A DNA stretch of 64,000 nt. It comes from Jacaranda mimosifolia (Eukaryota; Streptophyta; Magnoliopsida; Lamiales; Bignoniaceae). The stretch is from NCBI GenBank assembly GCA_018894105.1, contig CM032123.1, positions 22,235,744-22,299,743 of the forward strand. Reading direction: 5' to 3'. Every line of letters starts with the position of its first letter. The stretch's first letter is position 1. This document shows, piece after piece, positions 57,310 through 64,000 of this stretch. The notes beneath the pieces are model-generated. The model had not been told where the DNA came from and did no database searches. It saw only the letters and a list, made by a program, of their open reading frames with translations. The position numbers and the translations under genes were made by a program.

Positions 57310-57706
57310 TTCACAACTTTAACCATGCGACTATGGGGTCGACACAATCGTTGTTTAATAATTGAATTACACAACTTTAATCACGCGACTGCGGGGTCTA
57401 CTAGATCGTTGTTTAATAATTGAATCACAAATTTATCACAACTTTTATCGTGCGACTACGGAGTTGACTTGATTGTTGTTTAATAATTGGATCACAACTA
57501 TAGTCATGTGACTACGGGGTCAACTTGATCGTTGTTTAATAATTGAATCACAACTTTAATCACGCGACTATGAGGTCGTGCGACTACGGGGTCGACTTGA
57601 TCATTGTTTAATAATTGAATCACAACTTTTATCGTGCGAGTATGGGACGACTTGATCGTTGTTTAATAATTGAATCATAACTTTAATCGTGCAACTACGG
57701 GGTCGT
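57310..57706. repeat. Tandem repeat, about 57-bp unit, 6-7 copies
   Basis: The word ttgtttaata recurs at 57351, 57409, 57476, 57532, 57604 and 57659, each followed by 'attgaatcacaacttt' and 'gcgactacggggtc' forms. Spacing is 55-72 bp because of small inner duplications. It lies between the antisense ORF and the end of pol, as in Retand-type elements. Confidence 0.92.
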
Positions 57707-57755
57707 GGAATATTATTCCTTAAAATAATGTGCTCTCTGTACATTGCAATCTACA

Positions 57756-59798
57756 CTAAAACTTCTTGAGGTTGATTGCATTCCATGGTCTTGTTAGCTC
57801 ATTGCCAAATAGATCAGCTAGTCGATAGGAGTTATGTTTTGCTACCTTGACCACAGAGTATGGTCCTTCCCACTTTGGGCCAAGCTTGCCAACATTTTTA
57901 GAGACTTCCACCTTTTTAAGAACAAGATCCCCAACCTTGAAGCATCGAGGCTTGACTTTATCATAATGTTTGACCATGATCGACCTATACCTTTGCATTT
58001 TGGTAAAAGCACGTTATCAGAGCTCGTCGATCATTTCCAGGTCAAATTCTCTTTTTGCATGGTTCCTGATCGATTTGTAGTGTATAACTCGGGCTGTATG
58101 TCGGATCAATTCTGGAGGAATAACCACTTTTGAACTGTAAACCAAGTTGTATGGGTTGTGGCCAGTGGCAGTTCTTGGGGTAGTCCGATAGGCCCGGAGG
58201 ACTCTTGGTAGATCATTTACCCATCTAGCATTAGAACCTTCCAAACGAGTTTTGATGTGGTCGAGAACGATTTTGTTGGTGACCTTTGTTTGGCCGTTAC
58301 CTTGCTGATTTCCCACCAAAGTAAAGTGTTGCTTAATGCCAAGATTCTCACGCCATTCTCTGGTCCGCTTGCTTTGGAATTAAGTGTTATTGTCAAATAT
58401 AAGGACTTTAGGTGGGCCAAAATGACAAATGATATTCTTCCATAAAAAACTCCTTATTGCGGCACTTGTGATCTTGGGCACAGCCTCAGCTCTGATCCAT
58501 TTTGTGAAATATTCCACTGCTACAATCATGTACTGCCTTTGGCTAGTAGTTTTTGGGAAAGATCCTACTATGTCGACCCCCCACTGGTCGAACGGCCACG
58601 TGATCTACACTGGGACAAGGGTCGCAGTTAGTTAATGGGAAACATTAGCATGAACTTGACATGATGGGCACCTTCGAGCAAATTCGATGGCGTCCATGTG
58701 CAAAGTTGGCTAGAAATATCCACTCCTAATGATTTTGTGAGCCAATGATCAACCACCCGAGTGGTTTCTGCAAATACCTTCATTAACCTCTTATAGGACT
58801 TCCTGCCCCTGACCAGGTGTAAGACACTTCAATGGGGGCCCTGAAATAGATCGCTTATATAACTAATCAAACTCATCCAAAGTGAATTTTGCTAAGCGCA
58901 TTCTCAATCTGCGGGCTTCGACTTTATTTGACGGTGTCTTGACTTCCTTGAGATACCACTTAATCTCATCGATCCAACTCTGGTCAACTGTATTGACCGT
59001 GAAGACCTAGTTCTGTTGAAGGCTATCAATGGTGGGGCTTATCTAGGACCAAAAAGGTGATGGTCCTTTCTTTGGTGCCCTTAGTTGAACTAGCAAACTT
59101 TGTAAGCACATTTGCTCTTTCATTTTTTGACCTAGGCACCTAACTCAAGGTGAAGTTCTCAAATTGTTGTCCAAGTCTCTTGACCTCTGTCAAATAGGTG
59201 TTTATGTTTATTTCTTTTGCTTCAAAATTTCCATTAAACTGTTCTATGACCAACTATAAGTCTATTATAGTTGTTAAGTGCTTGATCCCCCTATTGAAAG
59301 CTATTCTCATCCCAACGATAAGAGCTTCATATTCTGTCTTATTATTTGTGACCGGATAATTTAACTTGATTGCGAAATCAAATTCCTCCACTTGAGGGGA
59401 ACATAATGAGATATCTGTTCCACCCCCTGAATTCGTGGTTGATCCGTCTACATGAAAAGACCAGACTTGTTGTTCCTACTCATCTACTGAGGGTAGGTCA
59501 ACCCATTCGGCTACAAAATCAGCTAACACCTGAGCCTTTATACCGATGTGGGGTTGGAATTTGAGGTCAAATTCTTTCAACTCAACAGCACACTTGGTTA
59601 ATCTCGCCTATGTATCGAGCTTGGAGAGCACCTATTTCAATGGTTGATTTGTTAAAATATTGATAATATGTGATAGGAAATAAGGTCCCAATTTTCGTGC
59701 TGCTGTGATAAGTGTTAGTGAAAACTTTTCGATCTCCAAATAGTTATGTTCAGGTCCTTGCAGAACTTTACTACTGTAAAACACTGGCTTACATAAAC
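57756..59798 (-). pseudogene. Tat pol pseudogene: RNase H and integrase
   Basis: From the right: RNase H of the RT (LEIEKFSLTLITAARKLGPY, then ILTNQPLK), link AVELKEFDLKFQPHIGIKAQ, a second RNase H typical of Tat elements (VWSFHVDGSTTNSGGGTDIS, NNKTEYEALIVGMRIAF, about 59470-59290), the integrase zinc finger (ARRCPSCQVHANVSH, about 58660), core (VAVEYFTKWIRAEAV about 58530; FDNNT about 58400; GNGQTKVTNKIVLDHIKTRL about 58290) and the C-terminal domain with FKVGDLVLKKVEVSK and LGPKWEGPYSVVKV (about 57940-57860), ending at 57756. Integrase joins element DNA to the chromosome. Several stops and frameshifts are present. The copia element at 59799 splits the first RNase H. Confidence 0.88.
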
Positions 59799-60450
59799 TG
59801 TTGATTTTGACTTAAAATTTGGGCTACATTGATGAGAATTGGAAGAAATTGAGCAAAATGGGCTTGGAAGCACATCTCGATGTGCGTTGGCAGGACACCA
59901 TGCACCAGGGCACGCCCAGGCATGAAATATATAGAAACAAGGCAGATTTTGATGTGTTGTGAGCCAGTGCGAGAGTAGGCCGCGCCCTAGCGCAACACAA
60001 TCTGTAGAGCGCACAATGAACAGAAACTTTATGCCAGGGTGGAAGATTTGTGCACCCTGGCACGGACATTCTGCCAGGATGTAGCAAGACTTAACAGCAG
60101 TAGGAGTTTTGCACGCGGCACAATCCCATGGGCCAAAACTTGTGATTTTCATGGGTATTTAAGCATTTTCTTCCAGGACAAATTAGAAGAGACACAACAC
60201 AAGGGTTTCTATATTGCTTTTGAGATAGTTTCTCGAGACGAACTTTAGAATGAGGGTGTTAGGTGTTCACGTGAGATTTATGGGACAAAATTTTTTGTAC
60301 TTGTTACTTTGATTTGAGATCAATAAATTCTTTTCTTTGTCGGGTGGATTAGGCACATTGCCAATCCATGTTAAAACTTGTTGTCACTTTACATTGAATT
60401 ACTTTATTATTACATTCATAGTTAGGATTTAATCGTTCCAAGTCACAACA
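59799..60450 (+). repeat. 5' LTR of the plus-strand copia element
   Basis: 652 bp, starts TGTTGATTTTGACTTAAAAT, ends GTCACAACA. A TATA-like word (tatttaag) is at 60156-60163. The second half aligns with the LTRs at 12099 and 17134; 59860-60120 has no counterpart there. Confidence 0.85.
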
Positions 60451-60453
60451 AAT

Positions 60454-60466
60454 TGGTATCAAGAGC
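60454..60466 (+). promoter_or_regulatory. PBS of the plus-strand copia element
   Basis: TGGTATCAAGAGC, initiator Met-tRNA type with one extra A, three bases after the LTR. Confidence 0.85.
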
Positions 60467-60488
60467 CGGGATTGATCAGATGTTAGCC

Positions 60489-63400
60489 ATGAAGTATGAG
60501 GTAAAGAAGTTCGATAGGAAAAATAACTTTGGGCTATGGAAGATGAAGGTTCACGTTCTCCTATGAACAAGGTTTACAGATAGCATTAAAGGGCAGAGAT
60601 TCCTTGTCAGAAATGTTGGCAGAGAAGGAGAAGGATGAGTTTATAGCGAAGGTTTACGATACTCTGGTGTTATCATTAGCAGATAACATACTGAGAAAGG
60701 TCTCCACGAAAAGTACACTAGCAGGATTGTGATCAAAGCTGGAGTGTTTCTATATGACGAAGCCCCTGACAAATCGGTTGTATCTGAAATAGTGGTTATA
60801 CACATTAAGGATGAATAAAGGTACATCTATTACTCAGCATATTGATGTTTTCAATATAGTGATTTTGGAATTGATGGTGAAGATCAAGCGTTAATTCTCT
60901 TATGTTATCTGCCCAAATCTTTTGAGCACTTGGTCACTACTTTACTGTACATGAAGGATAAAATTTCAATGGAGGATGTGAAGGCCTCATTGAATTCTAA
61001 TGAGTTGAGAAAACAAGTCCTAGGCAGTAATAATGGTGAAAGTAGAGAAGGATTGGTTGCGAAGGGGAGACCAAGAGAAAGAGGAAAGAGTAGAGGCCGA
61101 TCGAAGTCCTGAACCAAGCCTAGAAATGGAGACAAGTGTTTTAGGTATGGTGGAAATAGATACTGAAAACGAAATTGTCCAGAATAAGGAAAGGTTAAGG
61201 ATGCAGGTGAAACTTCTAATCAAAAAAATGGGATGATGTCGTAGGAATTGTTAAGGATGAGTCTGATGGTGGGCTTGTTCTCAACGTTACCGAAAGCTTA
61301 CTAAGCTTCGAGTGGATTTTGGATAGTGGTTGTTCCAACCACATGTGCCCACGAGAAGATTGGTTTACCACTTATCAAAAATACGATGGTGGTAAAGTGC
61401 TTATGGGAAACAATGCTTCATGCAGGGTCGTAGGAATTGGCTCAGTGAGTATCAGAATGCACGATGGCATAGTAAGGATCCTAACAGATGTGCTTCATGT
61501 TCCAGATCTGAAGAAAAATCTAATTCGCTGGGTACTCTATATAAGAACAGCTGTGAGTATAGAGCTGGAGATGGACTTCTGTGGGTTTCCAAAGGTGTAC
61601 TACTTATCATGAAGGAAGACAACAGGAATGGCATATACATATTGCAAGGCAGCATAGTTTCTGGTACTGCAATGGTTTCTTCATCTGTCAATGATACTAC
61701 AAGATTGTACATATGCAGCTTGGGTATATGAATGAGAAGGGGATGTTAAAACTAAGCCAACGAGGCTTGCTTGGGGAGATAAAATTAGAGAGCTGGATTT
61801 GCTTAGCAAGCAACACAGGGTGAAATTTGGCACTACGGTTCACAGGACCAAGGGCACCTTAGATTACATTCACTCGGATCTTTGGGGGCCTTCTCAGGTT
61901 CCTTCAAAAGGAGATGCCAGATATATGCTAACATTCAATTATGACTTCTCACGAAGAGTATGGGTGTACATGCTGCAGCATAAGGATAAGGTGTTTCTCA
62001 AATTCAAGCAATGAAAAACTTTGATCGAGAAGCAGACATGAAAGGAAATTAAGGCCTTGAGGACTGACAAAGGATTGGAGTTATGCAATAAGGAATTTTA
62101 GGAATTCTACGATAATGAAGGAATTATGAGGCATCGCACAATTATACATACACCACAGCAGAATAGAGTTGCAGAACGGATGAACAGGACTATCTTGGAA
62201 AGAGCTAGATGCATGATCTTTAACGCCGCATTATCCAAGGATTTTTGGGCATAAGCAATTGACATTGCATATTATTTGGTGAATAGGTCACCATCAACTG
62301 CTTTGGACTACAAGACACTAATGGAAGTTTGGTCCGGGTCTCCTGCTGATTACTCAAATTTGAGAGTATTTAGGTGCCCAGCTTAAGCTCATGTTCGTGA
62401 TGGGAAACTTGAGCCAAGGGCTAGGAAGTGCATATTTCTAGGCCATACAAATAGAGTAAAGGGTTATCGTTTGTGGTGTAATGATGACAAGGGCTCCAGG
62501 ATGATTATCAATAAGGACATGACTTTTGATGAGTCTGCTATGATGAAGAACATGGAGTAGCCTGAAAGCAGTTAATAGGGTGTTAAGGAGAAGATGGAGT
62601 TTGAAATTGATACTCCACAAGTTTCAAAGGGGAAATAGAATGTGGTAGATAAAGCTGGTGAAAGCTCATTATCACCTAATTAGCAGTATGAAAACAATTC
62701 ACTACAAAACTATCGTTTGACTCGCGATAGAGAGAGAAGGCAGATCAAACCACCAAAGCGGTTTGCATTTTCAGATCTGGTAGCTTGTGCATTGAGTTCA
62801 GCTGAGGAGTTTGTAGAAAATGATCCGGTCTCATATAGAGAGACAATTTTTGGGCTAGATTCTGATAAATAGGTTGCATCTATGAGTGAAGAGATGGACT
62901 CTCTACACAAGAATAGCACATAGGAGGTGGTTTATGTACCCAAAGGGGAGAAGATTGTAGGTTGCAAATGGATCTACAAAAAAAAGAAAGGGATTCCCAG
63001 GGTTGAGAATGCTAGATACAAGGCACGATTAATTGCTAAGGGTTTTACTCAGAGAGAGGGAGTTGACTTTCATGAGGTGTGCTCCCCAATTGCAAAACAC
63101 ATTTCCATCGTGTTTTACTTGATGGTTGCTCTGTTTGATATGGAGCTTGAGCAGATGGATATTAAAATAGCATTTCTGCATGGTGAGTTGGAGGAACAAA
63201 TCTACATGAGCCAACTAGAAGGATTCGTTGTTCCTGGGAAACAAAATCAAGCATGTCTTTTGAAGAGATCTTTATATAGCTTGAAGTAGTCTCCTAGGCA
63301 GTGGTATAAAAGGTTTGATGTATTTATTATCAAGATAGGATATACCAAAAGCAAATTTGATTGTTGTGTATGTTATAAAAAAAGGTAGTGATAGCCTTCT

Positions 63401-64000
63401 CGTATATTTACTGTTGTATGTTGATGATATGTTGATTGCCTCTAGAAACATATATGAGATCAATGTTTTAAAAGCTCAATTAAGTGAAGAATTTGAGATG
63501 AAAGATTTGGGCAGTGCAAAGAAGATATTAGGCATGGAGATCATCTGGGATAGACACTTTGGAATATTATACTTGTCTCAACAACATTACATTGAGAAAG
63601 TACTAAAGCGTTTTGGGATGGATAAGTCCAAGCTAGTTAGTATGCCACTTGCAGCTCATTTCAGGCTCTCATCAGATCTATCACCAAGTAATGAGGAGGA
63701 GGTAGAGCATATGTCTAATGTGATGTACTAGTGCAGTAGGTAGCTTGATATACGCCATGGTGTGCACTAGGCCAAACATTTCACATGCAGTCAGTGTTGT
63801 GAGCAGGTGCATGCACAAGCCAGGAAAGACACATTGGCAGACTGTGAAACGGATCATGAGGTATCTGAGAGGCTTTGCATATAGATGTTTGAGGTATAGT
63901 AAATTGAATTCTACTGCTAGGATTATTGGCTATGTGGATGCGGATTATGCAAGAGATTTGGACAACAGAAGATCCATGTCTAGGTATCTATTTTGTGTTT
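60489..64000 (+). pseudogene. Copia gag-pol polyprotein pseudogene, partial
   Basis: Starts MKYEVKKFDRKNNFGLWKMK. Gag runs to about 61240 (KASLNSNELRKQVLGSNNGE). Protease: [20 protein letters not shown] (61314), with the active-site DSG. Integrase: HRTKGTLDYIHSDLWGPSQ (about 61840, first Asp), ALRTDKGLELCNKE (about 62055, second Asp), PQQNRVAERMNRTILERARC (about 62155, with the catalytic Glu), then [35 protein letters not shown] (62959) and LLYVDDMLIAS (63410, catalytic YVDD). RNase H starts at IIGYVDADYARDLDNRRS (63922) and is cut by the window end. Frameshifts near 60570 and 61230 and many stops, several at expected Trp or Gln codons, show it is inactive. Integrase keeps the section deleted from the sister copy at 15415. 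Confidence 0.9.

Larger units (their letters stand above)
53600..59798 (-). mobile_element. Tat/Retand-lineage Ty3/gypsy element, 3' half
   Basis: Minus-strand element whose 3' end is on the left: LTR, polypurine tract, antisense ORF, tandem repeats, integrase and RNase H. At 59798 the RNase H region is cut by a copia element, so the 5' half should continue to the right beyond this window. Order and extra antisense ORF fit the Tat lineage, known to carry such ORFs and repeat blocks between pol and the 3' LTR. Confidence 0.85.
59799..64000 (+). mobile_element. Tork/TNT1-like Ty1/copia retrotransposon, plus strand, runs off the window
   Basis: Same family as the minus-strand element at 12099. 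5' LTR 59799-60450, PBS, gag, protease, integrase, RT and the start of RNase H; the 3' end is outside the window. Inserted in RNase H of the Tat element. Confidence 0.92.

Noticed and set aside
59715..60152. 145-residue minus-strand open stretch
   Set aside because: Lies over the junction between Tat RNase H and the copia LTR; no motif, so it is a chance frame.

Overview
The window is from a flowering plant nuclear genome. It holds an intron-containing plant fructokinase, Ty1/copia and Ty3/gypsy LTR retrotransposons of plant lineages (Athila, Tat/Retand, Del/Tekay-type and Tork/TNT1-like), a CACTA (En/Spm) transposon, hAT and PIF/Harbinger MITEs, and tRNA-derived SINEs. Intergenic DNA is very AT-rich. 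Species and chromosome cannot be told. Most of the 64 kb is nested, decayed repeats; only one locus looks like a possibly working host gene.

Layout. 1-5.1 kb: Athila-type pol fragment, two inverted pieces of a large LTR family, and a 736-bp tandem duplication that contains a gypsy primer-binding site. 5.1-10 kb: two hAT-type MITEs and a SINE; the second MITE ends about 35 bp before the TATA box of a fructokinase copy. 10.05-12.08 kb: that copy, a pseudogene with a lost start codon and several indels. Its third intron is hit by a minus-strand copia element (12.1-17.4 kb), which carries its own hAT MITE. 17.6-19.4 kb: truncated hAT MITE and an LTR-like block. 19.76-25.70 kb: a CACTA element with a broken transposase, again with a hAT MITE inside. 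25.9-26.3 kb: CACTA MITE. 26.84-34.15 kb: a Tat-like gypsy element with two LTRs and a perfect 5-bp target-site duplication, into which a copia element with a 2.26-kb LTR inserted; one later deletion probably removed both pol genes.

34.46-38.14 kb: the second fructokinase gene, four exons, almost intact, with a MITE of about 1.1 kb in intron 3 and a 1-base insertion in exon 4 that an alternative splice acceptor could bypass. 38-44 kb: AT-rich DNA and a nest of CACTA MITEs, SINEs and a Harbinger MITE. 44.3-49 kb: CACTA-like remnant with an LTR-like insert, then a Del/Tekay-type LTR of about 2.9 kb. 51-52.5 kb: hAT and CACTA-like MITEs. 53.6-59.8 kb: minus-strand Tat/Retand element with an antisense ORF (PF04195-like), a tandem-repeat block and pol remnants; its RNase H region is split by a plus-strand Tork-like copia element (59.8 kb to the window end).

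Fructokinase phosphorylates fructose to fructose-6-phosphate. The two copies share exon phases, 5' sequence and orientation, so they come from a duplication later separated by about 22 kb of transposon insertions. I see no new defence or metabolic system. The points of most interest are the splice rescue in the surviving gene, the paired antisense ORFs with their own TATA boxes in two gypsy elements, and the datable nest of insertions.
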